A DNA stretch of 64,000 nucleotides from contig NZ_ONZF01000010.1 in NCBI RefSeq assembly GCF_900302445.1, forward strand, positions 87,177-151,176, read 5' to 3'. The stretch's first letter is position 1; each line of letters starts with the position of its first letter. The notes below the pieces were generated by a model, which was given only the letters and a program-made list of their open reading frames with translations, did not search any database and had not been told where the DNA came from. This document shows positions 34,577 to 44,331 of this stretch, one piece after another. The DNA comes from Palleronia abyssalis (GTDB taxonomy: Bacteria; Pseudomonadota; Alphaproteobacteria; Rhodobacterales; Rhodobacteraceae). A program made the position numbers and the translations under genes.

Positions 34577-35272
34577 TTGATCAATAAGTTCTTTGTTGCT
34601 GCCATATTTGTTTTGCTGCCTGCCCTTGCCTTTGCCGAAGCGATCCCGCGCGGTGGTCCAAATGACAGCCGCGTGCGGCTGGCAACATATCAAGAAGGTC
34701 AGGTCTACCGCCTCAGCGTCTCGCTCACCCATGTCACCACCATCGAGTTTGGTGAGGGCGAAAGCATCCGCTCGATTATCGCGGGCGACACGGAAGGGTT
34801 TGAGATCGATGGCGTGCCCGGCGGTCAGGCATTTGCAATCAAGCCCGTTGCGCGCGGTGTCCATACCAATGTGACGGTCTACACGAACAGGCGAAGCTAC
34901 TATTTCAACGTCGAGGAGGTCCGCAGTCCGACCTTCTATGTGGTGCAGTTCCGCTACCCTGACGACGCTGCGCGCCCGACCCGGGCCATCGCGGCCCAAG
35001 CGCCGAACTACAACTACGGTGCCAGCGCGCGGACCGAATTTACGCCAACCCGCATCTGGGATGACGGGACGTTCACGTATTTCGCTTTTCCAAGAAACGC
35101 ACCTGTGCCAGCAATCTTCCGCTACGCGGGCGGCCGTGAACGCACGGTCAACACGCAAACCCCTGAAGACGGCGTGATCCGCGTCAGCGGCGTGAACCGC
35201 CAATGGATCCTGCGACTTGGCGAAGAGGTGGTCTGCATCGAGGCGATCCCGCCCGCGGAGGCCACCTCATGA
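34577..35272 (+). CDS. virB9: VirB9 outer-membrane core protein
   Basis: A 231-residue protein with a signal peptide (to ALAFAEA) and the VirB9/CagX fold; typical stretches are IRSIIAGDTEGFEI, NVTVYTNRRSYYF and the C-terminal WDDGTFTYFAFP. TTG at 34577 with GGAG seven bases upstream is the only reasonable start. It overlaps virB10 by four bases. Confidence 0.93.
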   Translation: MINKFFVAAIFVLLPALAFAEAIPRGGPNDSRVRLATYQEGQVYRLSVSLTHVTTIEFGEGESIRSIIAGDTEGFEIDGVPGGQAFAIKPVARGVHTNVTVYTNRRSYYFNVEEVRSPTFYVVQFRYPDDAARPTRAIAAQAPNYNYGASARTEFTPTRIWDDGTFTYFAFPRNAPVPAIFRYAGGRERTVNTQTPEDGVIRVSGVNRQWILRLGEEVVCIEAIPPAEATS

Positions 35273-36648
35273 GCGATACTGAGAACACCGAGCTGGAAAA
35301 ACGCCTCGCCGCCCTTGAGAAAGGCAGTGCCCGCGCCCCCATGGCGGCGCAGCGCCGGTCGCCCCTTCTCGCGCTGATCGTGGTCCTCGTCATCGGCGCA
35401 GGTGGTGCCCTGCTCTATCTCCTCTCACAGCCCGACGAAGAGGAAGCCTTGCCGACGGCCACCCCGGACGTCTTTCAAAACGAGGGGGACGGCTTTGGCG
35501 CTATCGAGACCTTGCCCCCGCCCGAGCCCGAGGTTGTGTTCGTCGGACCAGACCCCGTCGAGCCCAACGCGGAGCTTCTGGCGCGGATCACCGCGCTGCA
35601 GGCTCAGATCGAGGAATTACGCAACGCCCCCGAACCGGTCGTCGAGGAAGACACCGCCGCCGCAGAGGCGATCGACGCGCTGACCGCTCAGATCGCGGCG
35701 CTGCAAGCCGCCTCGGAAGCCGCACAGCAACGATTCCAGGACGAACTGACGGCGCGGGATCGCAGCCTTGAGCAATTGCGCATGGATCTGGAACTGGCCC
35801 AACTCGAGGCCAGCCGACCCCAGCCCGCCCCAGCGGGCCCCACGGAGGATGAGCTGCGCGCACGCGAAGAAGAGCGACTGCGCCGCGAGGAAGAAGCCCG
35901 GCGCATGGCCGAGCTGGAGCGCCGCGCCGCGGAGGAACGCGCCTTCCAGGAGCGGCGCATCGCCTCGCCCACCATCGCGTTTGGCGGCACGTCCGGAGCG
36001 AATGAAACGGCTCTGACCGAACGCACCTTCGGCGAGGTGACGGATTTCGTGCTGAACGATGCGTTGCCCTCCACCGTGACGCAGGCCGAGGTGATCGCCA
36101 ATCCCTCCAACACCATCGTGCAGGGCACCATGATCCAGGCCGTCATGGAAACAGCCCTTGACAGCTCCCTGCCCGGCCAGACCCGTGCCGTGGTGTCCGA
36201 GGATGTCTACAGCGTCGATGGCGTGCGCCTCTTGATCCCCCGCGGATCGCGTCTCATCGGGCGTTACCGCGCGGGCGTCGATATCGCGCAGCGCCGCGTC
36301 ACCATCGCCTGGGATCGGATCATCCTGCCCGCGGGCCAAACCGTGCAGATCAGCTCCTTCGGAGGTGATGAACTGGGCCGCTCCGGCATCACCGGTTTCG
36401 TAGACACGCGCTTTGCCGAGCGTTTCGGGTCGGCCGCCCTGATCTCGCTGATTTCCGCCGCGCCAAGTGCCGCCGTTTCCGAGGTCCAGGATGAGACTGC
36501 CGCCGACGTTCTCGAAGACGTTGGCGATGATCTGGCAGATGCCACGGACAGCGTCATTGGTGATTACCTCTCCATCGGCCCCGTCATCTATGTCGACCAA
36601 GGCGCACGCGTCACGGTCATGGTCGATCGCGATCTGGAGATATTCTGA
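35269..36648 (+). CDS. virB10: VirB10 core protein
   Basis: A 459-residue protein with a cytoplasmic N-terminus, one membrane helix (about 25-45), a proline/glutamate-rich and coiled-coil periplasmic arm (residues roughly 80-230), and the C-terminal TrbI domain (IPRGSRLIGRYRAGVDIAQ). VirB10 spans both membranes and gates the channel. Length is normal. Confidence 0.95.
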   Translation: MSDTENTELEKRLAALEKGSARAPMAAQRRSPLLALIVVLVIGAGGALLYLLSQPDEEEALPTATPDVFQNEGDGFGAIETLPPPEPEVVFVGPDPVEPNAELLARITALQAQIEELRNAPEPVVEEDTAAAEAIDALTAQIAALQAASEAAQQRFQDELTARDRSLEQLRMDLELAQLEASRPQPAPAGPTEDELRAREEERLRREEEARRMAELERRAAEERAFQERRIASPTIAFGGTSGANETALTERTFGEVTDFVLNDALPSTVTQAEVIANPSNTIVQGTMIQAVMETALDSSLPGQTRAVVSEDVYSVDGVRLLIPRGSRLIGRYRAGVDIAQRRVTIAWDRIILPAGQTVQISSFGGDELGRSGITGFVDTRFAERFGSAALISLISAAPSAAVSEVQDETAADVLEDVGDDLADATDSVIGDYLSIGPVIYVDQGARVTVMVDRDLEIF

Positions 36649-36652
36649 GCCC

Positions 36653-37639
36653 ATGTCGCTGAGCTATCTCGAAACCTCGCTCGACCGGATCGACGCCGCC
36701 GCTCGCGACGATGTCATCGAGATCTGCATCAACCCTGATGGCACCTGCTGGGGCGAATTCCAGGGCGATCACTTCATGCGCGCGCTGGACCAGAGGCTGA
36801 CGGGCGTTCAGGTCAGGGACCTCGGCAACCAGATCGCCTCTTCGGCCAATACAACGATGAGCAAGGACCGCCCCATCGTCTCGGTCTCGATCACCTACAA
36901 GGGGCGCCCGATCCGCGCACAGGTCATCACCCCGCCCACAGTGCTCTCGGCCATGTCGATCAGCCTGCGGTTCTTCTCAAGCCTGCCACTCGAGGGCATT
37001 GCGCTCGATTTTCTCTATGGCAAAGAGCGCAAGCTCGAAGACCTGCGCGTGGAAAAGAAGCGCGCCTTGCGCGCCGTGGTGGCCGCGGGTTTGATCGATG
37101 ATGCGCTTGCCTTCTGCGTCGAGAACAAACTCAACATGATCGTCTCGGGTGGCACCTCCACCGGCAAGACCGTCGCCGCGCGCAAGATCCTCTCCCACGT
37201 ACCGGCCGAGGAACGCATCGTGACCATCGAAGAAGCGGCCGAGCTTTTACCGACCCAGCCAAATGCCGTGACCCTCATCGCCAATCGTGACGCGGAATTC
37301 CAGACCGCCGATGTGCTTCTCACCGCCACCCTGCGCATGCGCCCCGATCGGATCATCCTGGGCGAGGTGCGCGGCAAGGAGGCCATGACCTTTCTGGAAG
37401 CCATCAACACCGGCCATGGCGGGTCCATGACCACGCTGCATGCCGAATCCCCGCAACTCGCCGTGCAGCGGCTCGCGATCGCGGCACTCAAGACCGAGAT
37501 CCCGATGACCTATGCCGACATGATCCAGTACATCGAAAATTCCATCGATGTGATCATCCAGGCCGGTCGCCACGACGGCAAGCGCGGCATCACCGAATTC
37601 TACCTCCCCGGCGCAACTGAGATTGGAATTTCCCCATGA
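36653..37639 (+). CDS. virB11: VirB11 hexameric traffic ATPase
   Basis: A 328-residue cytoplasmic ATPase of the GspE/PilT-like family with Walker A GGTSTGKT, an Asp box, the GEVRGKE Walker-B region and a His box (TGHGGSMTTLHA). It supplies energy for pilus assembly and substrate transfer with VirB4 and VirD4. It starts five bases after virB10. Confidence 0.97.
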   Translation: MSLSYLETSLDRIDAAARDDVIEICINPDGTCWGEFQGDHFMRALDQRLTGVQVRDLGNQIASSANTTMSKDRPIVSVSITYKGRPIRAQVITPPTVLSAMSISLRFFSSLPLEGIALDFLYGKERKLEDLRVEKKRALRAVVAAGLIDDALAFCVENKLNMIVSGGTSTGKTVAARKILSHVPAEERIVTIEEAAELLPTQPNAVTLIANRDAEFQTADVLLTATLRMRPDRIILGEVRGKEAMTFLEAINTGHGGSMTTLHAESPQLAVQRLAIAALKTEIPMTYADMIQYIENSIDVIIQAGRHDGKRGITEFYLPGATEIGISP

Positions 37640-37830
37640 AGACGTTTGAATACAATATCCTGTCCTTTCCCATGACCCGCAAGACCAGCCTCTCCGACAT
37701 GCAGGCCAGCCTGAACGAGAAGGGCGCAGACGGGTGGGAGGTGGTGTCGATCAGCACTTCGGAATTCGCCAATATCGGGCACACCGTTTTCCTGAAGCGC
37801 GAAACCACACCCGCTGGAGCCACGGCATGA
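37636..37830 (+). CDS. DUF4177-like small protein
   Basis: A 64-residue protein with the DUF4177 pattern (FEYNILSFP, then LNEKGADGWEVVSI and a strand ending VFLKRE). The ATG overlaps the virB11 stop by four bases and the gene overlaps its neighbour downstream. Its place inside the virB operon is conserved-looking, but the role is unknown. Confidence 0.7.
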   Translation: MKTFEYNILSFPMTRKTSLSDMQASLNEKGADGWEVVSISTSEFANIGHTVFLKRETTPAGATA

Positions 37831-38240
37831 GGCAGGCGGGCTGTACCCTCGTACTGACCGCGCTGGTCTTGGGCCTGACGTCGGCACCCGGCTTCGCTGA
37901 GCGCAATCTCGTGCCGACCCTCGATCGCCGCTTCGATGTCTGTCCGGACCGCCCCGCTGAACTCAGCTGGATGCAAGAAATCCCCTTGCGCCAAGCCTAT
38001 CAGCGCGTGCTGGTCCAAGACATCTACCGTGCCCAAAACCTTGAGCGCATCGTCGAGACTGGCAGCTGCGATTGCGAGATCCGGTTCCCGTCCTGGGACG
38101 ATGCCGAGGCGATGTTTCGCGAGGTCCACGCGAGTGACGAACGATGGGAGATGCTGCAGGCCTCGGACGCTTACAACCGCCGCGCCAACGCCGCCCGCCC
38201 TGCCGCCAAGGCCATCTGTGAAGCCGCGGGCAATTGGTAA
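37827..38240 (+). CDS. Exported unknown protein within the virB operon
   Basis: A 137-residue protein with a signal peptide (to GFAE) and three conserved-looking cysteines in the mature part (DVCPDRP, GSCDCEIR). ATGA overlap with DUF4177. A helical C-terminus with Tyr/Asn repeats. No family recognised. Confidence 0.65.
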   Translation: MRQAGCTLVLTALVLGLTSAPGFAERNLVPTLDRRFDVCPDRPAELSWMQEIPLRQAYQRVLVQDIYRAQNLERIVETGSCDCEIRFPSWDDAEAMFREVHASDERWEMLQASDAYNRRANAARPAAKAICEAAGNW

Positions 38241-38252
38241 GGCTGATCCCCG

Positions 38253-39329
38253 ATGAGCGTCGTCACCTATTTCGTTGAAACTTCCCAGGGCTACCTCGAC
38301 ACCGCCGCGGAATCCCAGTTCGGGTCCGTCGCTGCGACCGTGGGCACACTTTTGGTTGTGGGTACAACATTGGTGGTGATCCTCGTCTTCCTGAACATGA
38401 TCTACCAATACAAGGCGATGGACGGCAGAACGGCCTTTTGGCTGGCAGTCAAGATCGGCCTCATCGGGATATTCGCGACCAACTGGGTGCAGTTCAACGC
38501 GCTCTCATCTGCCATCCTGGCCGGCATCGACAGCATTGCGGGCGCGCTTGTAGCCTCGGTCGGTGGCGGCACCCCGGGTCCCTCTGGGACCTTTGCCGAA
38601 GAGTTTGACCGGCTGATCGCGGAACTCGGCGACTACCTCAATGCAGCCGGATCAGAGCTGAACTGGATGGCCGGGGCCATGCTCGACATCGTCGGGGTGC
38701 TTCTGCTCTCGATACTCGGCGGGCTGGCCGCTTTCATCCTCGTGGCCTCTCGACTGATGATCGCACTCCTGATTGGGATCGCTCCGGTGATGATCTTCCT
38801 CACCCTCTTCGAAGTGACCAAGGACTATTTCGCGCGCTGGCTGTCCGCGCTGATTTCCTTTGCACTATACCCCATCGTCGTCGCAGGCGTGTTCGCAACG
38901 ATCACAGGCGTTTCCTCCGCGCTCATCGGTGAACTAGGCGATCCCGAAGGGGCCTCAAACATCGGCGCGCTCATTCCCTTCTTCATGATGGTGCTCATGG
39001 CCAAGGGCTTCATTATCGCCACGCCCTTCATCGTCCGCGCGATCTCCGGCAACATCATGATGCCCGCCCTCTCCGGAGGTCTCGGCGGCGGCTACAGCTT
39101 TGCCCGCGCCGCCATGGGAAGCCAGCAGGCCTACAATCGCTACCTCATCGGCGGGGCCAGTGGCGCAGATTACGCAGCCCTCAGGGCGCGGCAGTTCTTT
39201 GGCGTGCAGCAGATGCCAGCGAGGCAAGGCATGGGTCAGACGGGTTCCACAGGCGGCACAGGATCCACTGACGCAGGGTCAAAAATGCTGGCACAGCTGG
39301 CGAGACTGGGCCGGCTTGGGCGACGGTAA
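38253..39329 (+). CDS. virB6: VirB6/TrbL polytopic channel protein
   Basis: A 358-residue protein with about six to seven membrane helices and a cytoplasmic tail ending in a Gly/Thr-rich linker (GQTGSTGGTGSTDAG). The central loop and the DYFARWLSALISFALYP segment are typical of VirB6. It is displaced to the end of the operon, unlike the classical order between B5 and B8. Confidence 0.9.
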   Translation: MSVVTYFVETSQGYLDTAAESQFGSVAATVGTLLVVGTTLVVILVFLNMIYQYKAMDGRTAFWLAVKIGLIGIFATNWVQFNALSSAILAGIDSIAGALVASVGGGTPGPSGTFAEEFDRLIAELGDYLNAAGSELNWMAGAMLDIVGVLLLSILGGLAAFILVASRLMIALLIGIAPVMIFLTLFEVTKDYFARWLSALISFALYPIVVAGVFATITGVSSALIGELGDPEGASNIGALIPFFMMVLMAKGFIIATPFIVRAISGNIMMPALSGGLGGGYSFARAAMGSQQAYNRYLIGGASGADYAALRARQFFGVQQMPARQGMGQTGSTGGTGSTDAGSKMLAQLARLGRLGRR

Positions 39330-39518
39330 CGGCCCTAATCGGGCACTGGGAACGGTTCTCTCATGCTCCGCTTGGAGCTCTAACCGCCGCCATTCGTAGC
39401 AAGTTCACTTTCCAAAACTGCTTGTAAAAAAGACAGGCGTTTGGTTCGGCATAGCCGTTGAAAATCAGTCTTAAAATGGACATCTTGTAGTTGTGGGATT
39501 GTGAACAAGAGGTTTGAT

Positions 39519-40757
39519 ATGAATGTGAGCGCGGGCGTAGGATATGGGTATAATGTTGCAATTGAGAAACTTGCGGAAGAATTGGCAGTGCCGCAAGATC
39601 GCTTCGATCAAGCCGAAAGGCGCTACAAGGATCTTGGCGAGTTTTTGCATCGAGATGACTCCAAGGTTCGTGATTATGATCCCGATGTCTATATCCAAGG
39701 CTCTTTCGCGCTCGGCACACCGATCAAGCCGACATCCAAGGACGAAGACTACGATCTCGACATCGTTGTCTCGTTCCGGTCTCTGACGAAAGCGCAAATT
39801 TCGCAAGCTGATCTGCGCGCTCTTCTGCTGGCTGAGCTCAAGGCGTATCGCGATGCGCGAGGGATCAAGAATGAGGTAAGTGATGAGCCTAGAAGATGCT
39901 GCACCTTGATCTACGCAGATGGTGCGCAATTCCACATGGACGTATTGCCGGCTGTGCCGAACGAGGCAAACATGCGTGCCGTTCTTTCTTCTTACCTCGC
40001 GGATCAGGCGCTTGCGGAAGGTGCGATTGCCATCACCGATAAAGACAAGACTAGCACATACCGTATCATCACGGATGATTGGCCCCGAAGCAATCCTAGG
40101 GGCTTTGCCGCCTGGTTCAAGTCAAGGCAGATCGAACAGCTGAATGAGCGTCGCAGGGCATTCCTCGACGCCCAAGGCAAAGTGACAGCGAGTGTGGAGG
40201 ACGTCCCGGTATTTCGGGTGCGAACACCTCTCCAGTCAGCCATCATGATCTTGAAGCGTCACAGGGATGAGTGGTTCGCGGAGCGGGATCCGGAGCTGAA
40301 GGTTATCAGTGTGATCCTCACGACGCTCTCGGCCCATGCCTACGCAGGCGAAGCAAGGGTGTCAGATGCAATTGCCAAAATCCTGAAGGACATGCATCTC
40401 GAAGTCAAAGAACGAAATGGTGAGTCATGGATCGCCAACCCGACTGACCCTTCTGAGAATTTTGCGGATCGGTGGAAGGACTTTCCCGATCGTCGAAAAT
40501 CCTTCTTTGAGTGGCTTGAAACCGCTCGATCAGATTTTGGCGCCGTTCAAAAGTTCAGTGATACGAATATTGTTTTGAATGAACTGTCACGAAATCTTGG
40601 CAGCACCCTTGTTGAAGGTGTTCGCTCGAGGGTAGCGGCATCCGCGGGTTCACGTGCGGCGTCCGTGGCTCCTGCCGCTGCGGCCGGGGCTTCTGCGCCG
40701 GGTCTCGTTTTTGGTGGTGAGGATCGGAGGCCGACGGAGCCAAAAGGTTTTGGTTGA
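39519..40757 (+). CDS. CBASS CD-NTase (cyclic oligonucleotide synthase)
   Basis: A 412-residue cGAS/DncV-like nucleotidyltransferase: GS at 61-62 in QGSFALGT, the metal aspartates D79 and D81 in YDLDIVV, and a third in FHMDVLPA. It makes a cyclic nucleotide signal on phage infection. ATG at 39519 has AGAGG upstream; a GTG at 39501 is possible. The C-terminal tail is Ala/Gly-rich with a terminal Gly, as needed for conjugation by Cap2. The clade and the product cannot be decided by eye. It starts a four-gene operon with lower GC than its neighbours. Confidence 0.93.
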   Translation: MNVSAGVGYGYNVAIEKLAEELAVPQDRFDQAERRYKDLGEFLHRDDSKVRDYDPDVYIQGSFALGTPIKPTSKDEDYDLDIVVSFRSLTKAQISQADLRALLLAELKAYRDARGIKNEVSDEPRRCCTLIYADGAQFHMDVLPAVPNEANMRAVLSSYLADQALAEGAIAITDKDKTSTYRIITDDWPRSNPRGFAAWFKSRQIEQLNERRRAFLDAQGKVTASVEDVPVFRVRTPLQSAIMILKRHRDEWFAERDPELKVISVILTTLSAHAYAGEARVSDAIAKILKDMHLEVKERNGESWIANPTDPSENFADRWKDFPDRRKSFFEWLETARSDFGAVQKFSDTNIVLNELSRNLGSTLVEGVRSRVAASAGSRAASVAPAAAAGASAPGLVFGGEDRRPTEPKGFG

Positions 40758-42475
40758 TGGAGTTCACAGCCGGCGAGGCGAGGCTAATCCGTGAGTGTGA
40801 AGAGCTCGCTAGCCTAGCCGCAGCATCAGCTTGGCTAGAAGAACCCCAATTCGGCAAGAACGCCGATGGCCTGCTGACGTGGTCGTTTGTTCTGCTCGCC
40901 GGTGATCGTCGCATTCCATTGCGGCTGGTTTTCCCAGCACTCTTTCCAGATCTGCCACCATTCGTACTTCCAGCCGACAGCTCCGTCCGTTTATCGCAGC
41001 ACCAATACGGCGAGGGTGGTGAACTATGCCTCCAGTATAGATCGGATAACTGGCATCCCGACTGCAAGAGCGCCGATGTGGTAAGGAGTGCCAAAGCACT
41101 TCTCGAAGCAACCCCAAAGGACGATGGTTTCTCGGACGTGGAAAGCGCTCATCCTACCGACTTACCCTCGCTGCTCTCGGGGTGTTCCCGACGCTTCATG
41201 CTACCGCCTGACACCGCCCGCCTGTTAAGGTTGCGCCTTGCCGGACACGCAACCGATATTCATATAACTTTGGAGCGCCGGGTTGGGGCTTCCGAAGTCC
41301 TTGTTGCTCGCATTGCGAGCATCGGGTTGGACTCTGGCTTGCGCGTGCCGATTGATGGTGCGGGATTTGGGGGAAGGGTGGTCCCTGGGGTCCTATATCG
41401 ATTGCCCGACATTCGGCATATTCCAGATCTGCAGCCCGAGGAACTGAAGGGGCTCTTGTACCAGTACCTGCCTTCATGGCTCCGTAAATGGGTAGAAGGC
41501 GCCGGCGACATGTTGGTCGTTATTTCAAATGGCAAGCAAGAGGTATTGCTGCGCGTTCTCCACAACGGGTCGAAACGAAGGATTGACCTGTTTCATACCT
41601 TTGAGCCACCAACGGCAAAAGAACGCCGGGTTCACGGGAAGATGTTCCGAGAATCTAGCATCTGCATCATCGGTGCAGGCTCGCTGGGATCAAAGGTGGC
41701 CGCCAGTCTTGCGCGCGAAGGCGTCGGTCAATTCATTTTGTTCGACAATGACGTTCTTTGGTCCGACAACTTGGTTCGAAACGAACTCGATGAAATGGAT
41801 GTGGGGCATCACAAGGCGGTTTCGCTTAGGCACAGATTGCTACGAATAAATCCGGCAGTGAAAGTCGGTGCCTTGGGAATGAGTCTGACGTCTCAATCCG
41901 CTGTCCAGCATATTGCTCAGTTGAGCGAGATCATCAGCACTTGTGATCTCGTCATAGATACGACGGCTGATAGCGGAGTGTTTCGAATGGCAGCGGCCAT
42001 TTGCACGCAGAAGCGTAAACCTCTCGTTTGGGGACGAGTCTACGCCGGAGGACTCGGAGGACTGATTGCACGAAGTATCCCGTCTGAAGATCCGCCACCA
42101 CTGACCGCTGCATCTCAATTGCGAGCATGGTGCGAGGAGAAAGGCATGGCACCGCCAGAGGGCCGCGAACACAATTACGGGGTGCAAGGTGATGACGACG
42201 ATGAGCCCTTATTCGCCTCTGACGGCGATGTAGGGGTCATTGCCAACAGGCTGGTTCGTCATGCCCTAGACGCCCTTTCAACAACGGAGATTAGAGTTCA
42301 TCCGGAACCTGCATACTTTATCGGCCTTCGCAAAGGCTGGATCTTTGATCATCCCTTTGACACCCATCCGGTCATTTTCGGTCCTACCGACGGATGGGTA
42401 ATAGACAGCACAAGTTGTGCAGAAGAGGGCGTTGAACGCGTCATGACTCACCTTGGAGTACAAGATGACGCTTAG
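40757..42475 (+). CDS. cap2: Cap2: E2-E1 fusion of type II CBASS
   Basis: A 572-residue protein with an N-terminal E2-like domain (Cys91 in ELCLQY) and a C-terminal ThiF/E1-like adenylation domain (IIGAGSLGSKVAASL near 305, NDVLWSDNLVRNEL). In CBASS Cap2 conjugates the CD-NTase C-terminus to a target, priming the enzyme. Its ATG shares a base with the CD-NTase stop (TGATG). Length matches known Cap2. Confidence 0.93.
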   Translation: MEFTAGEARLIRECEELASLAAASAWLEEPQFGKNADGLLTWSFVLLAGDRRIPLRLVFPALFPDLPPFVLPADSSVRLSQHQYGEGGELCLQYRSDNWHPDCKSADVVRSAKALLEATPKDDGFSDVESAHPTDLPSLLSGCSRRFMLPPDTARLLRLRLAGHATDIHITLERRVGASEVLVARIASIGLDSGLRVPIDGAGFGGRVVPGVLYRLPDIRHIPDLQPEELKGLLYQYLPSWLRKWVEGAGDMLVVISNGKQEVLLRVLHNGSKRRIDLFHTFEPPTAKERRVHGKMFRESSICIIGAGSLGSKVAASLAREGVGQFILFDNDVLWSDNLVRNELDEMDVGHHKAVSLRHRLLRINPAVKVGALGMSLTSQSAVQHIAQLSEIISTCDLVIDTTADSGVFRMAAAICTQKRKPLVWGRVYAGGLGGLIARSIPSEDPPPLTAASQLRAWCEEKGMAPPEGREHNYGVQGDDDDEPLFASDGDVGVIANRLVRHALDALSTTEIRVHPEPAYFIGLRKGWIFDHPFDTHPVIFGPTDGWVIDSTSCAEEGVERVMTHLGVQDDA

Positions 42476-42977
42476 CCTCACAGTCCCACGCTCGCAGCTT
42501 GCGAAACTGCAGATCCACCTTAAGCAAGGCGGCAACCGCGAGATCGGCGGGTGGTTGGTTGCAGAACAGACAGCTCCGGGAAAATTTGAACTCGTCGGTT
42601 TCACCGTCGATCTTGAGGCGGGGTCACGAGATCGTTTCGATAGTTTGCCTGAGCCGCACTCACAACAGATGGATCGGATCTTGCTGGAAAATAGTGGTCG
42701 CGCTGGTCGGGTTGACTATCTTGGCGAATGGCACTCGCACCCGACATTCCCACCAATACCTAGCGAGATCGACGTGGCCTCGATGACGGATATGGTCGAA
42801 AACAGCGGACCTTCGTTTGCAGCGTTGGTCATTGTCCGTCTAATGGGCAACGCCTCGATTCAGGCGACTATCACTACGTTTCAACGTGGCCAATTGCCCG
42901 AGACCGGCCAGCTGATAATTGCGAATGCAGTTCCCGAAGCTGGACTTGGCGAAGGTTGGAAACCGTCGGAACACTAG
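42465..42977 (+). CDS. cap3: Cap3: JAMM-family isopeptidase
   Basis: A 170-residue protein with the full JAB1/MPN zinc motif: Glu in the EIGGWLVAE strand region, H90 and H92 in EWHSHP, S100 and D103 in SEID. In type II CBASS it removes the CD-NTase from its conjugates. ATG at 42465 with GGAG; it overlaps the cap2 end. Confidence 0.93.
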   Translation: MTLSLTVPRSQLAKLQIHLKQGGNREIGGWLVAEQTAPGKFELVGFTVDLEAGSRDRFDSLPEPHSQQMDRILLENSGRAGRVDYLGEWHSHPTFPPIPSEIDVASMTDMVENSGPSFAALVIVRLMGNASIQATITTFQRGQLPETGQLIIANAVPEAGLGEGWKPSEH

Positions 42978-43068
42978 CATCATTCGATAGCCGGAAATCG
43001 GTTGACTACTCGTCTGACCATCCAATCGTAACTCGCTGTGGTAGCGCTAATCAAAATGGAGCAAAAAA

Positions 43069-44196
43069 TTGTCTAGTTCAAATATCCCGGCCAAGATTCA
43101 GACCCAATTATGGGCTTTGGCGGCGGGTCGATGTGAATTTTCAGGATGCAACAAGCTCCTTGTCGGGGATCTAATCGCTGGCAAGGAAGACGGAAAGTTC
43201 GGTTTCATCGCGCATATTGTGGCAGATAGCGATAATGGTCCAAGGGGTGATAAAGTCCGTTCGCCACTCCTCGCCCGCGACATCAGCAACCTGATGCTGA
43301 TGTGCCCCATCCATCACAAGGAAATCGACGTAGACCACGTGGACGACTATCCGGAAGAAACGCTCGTGGCAATGAAGCGCGAGCACGAAGAGCGGATCGA
43401 GACTGTTACAGATATGGACGCTGACCGCGCGGCGCATGTGCTCCGTTTCGCGGCGAATATCGGCCAAATGGACTCTTTGGTTTCCACCAAAGCCATTTTT
43501 GCCGCTATGCCGCCCGACAGGCATCCGGCGGAGCGACGAACCATCGACATCGAGCTGAATTCAGAAATCAAGGATGATGAACCGGAGTTTTGGGGCATGC
43601 AAAGCGCGCATTTACACCGCCAATTCCAACGCAAGGTGAAAGAGCGGATAGAACAGAAGGAGATTATACAGTTGAGTGTGTTTGCGCTTGCGCCACAGCC
43701 GCTTCTCATCGAACTGGGTACATTACTTGGTGACATCATGCCTGTATCTGTTCACCAAAAGCACCGCGAGCCATCTACTTGGAAATGGCAACTCCACCAG
43801 CCGTCGATAAATTTCAAAGTTGGCGAGTATTCTGGGCCGAAAGACGTACCAGTCGCCCTCAAGCTGGCGCTCAGTGCGACCGTCGATGATCAGAGAATTC
43901 GCTCGGTTCTCGGCGACAACACGGCCATCTGGTCAATCACGGCAGAGGATCCTCACAACGACATCATGCGAAGACAGGACGATCTTGCAATCTACAAGGC
44001 CCACCTTCGCAGGCTTTTTGATCAGATCAAAGCCCATCACGGCGAGGATGCGATTATTAACATGTTTCCGGTTCTTCCCGTTTCCGCAGCGGTCGAAACT
44101 GGCCGCACACGAATGCCTAAAGCCGATTTGCCGCTAGTCATCTACGACCAAAAGCCGGGGAAGGGATTCGAGCCGATAATCACGGTAAGTGCTTAG
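43069..44196 (+). CDS. cap5: Cap5: HNH-SAVED nuclease effector
   Basis: A 375-residue effector. The N-terminal HNH part has CEFSGCN, an AHI(V)A strand, and MCPIHHKEID. The C-terminal SAVED-type region (from about 190) carries the patterns IQLSVFALAPQPLLIELGTLLGD and the final FPVLPVSAAVETGRTR. SAVED domains bind the cyclic nucleotide and activate DNA degradation. TTG at 43069 with GGAG seven bases upstream. It ends the CBASS operon. Confidence 0.93.
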   Translation: MSSSNIPAKIQTQLWALAAGRCEFSGCNKLLVGDLIAGKEDGKFGFIAHIVADSDNGPRGDKVRSPLLARDISNLMLMCPIHHKEIDVDHVDDYPEETLVAMKREHEERIETVTDMDADRAAHVLRFAANIGQMDSLVSTKAIFAAMPPDRHPAERRTIDIELNSEIKDDEPEFWGMQSAHLHRQFQRKVKERIEQKEIIQLSVFALAPQPLLIELGTLLGDIMPVSVHQKHREPSTWKWQLHQPSINFKVGEYSGPKDVPVALKLALSATVDDQRIRSVLGDNTAIWSITAEDPHNDIMRRQDDLAIYKAHLRRLFDQIKAHHGEDAIINMFPVLPVSAAVETGRTRMPKADLPLVIYDQKPGKGFEPIITVSA

Positions 44197-44331
44197 GCCC
44201 TCATAAATCGTCAGCCGAAGGTTCGTCATTCCAACGCGCTATTGGCCGCTGACCTCCCAACCTTAAGGATTTTCTAGCTAGCACGGCAAGTGTTTGCTCA
44301 TCGCCCAGCCAGACAAGCCATCCTCGCCACC

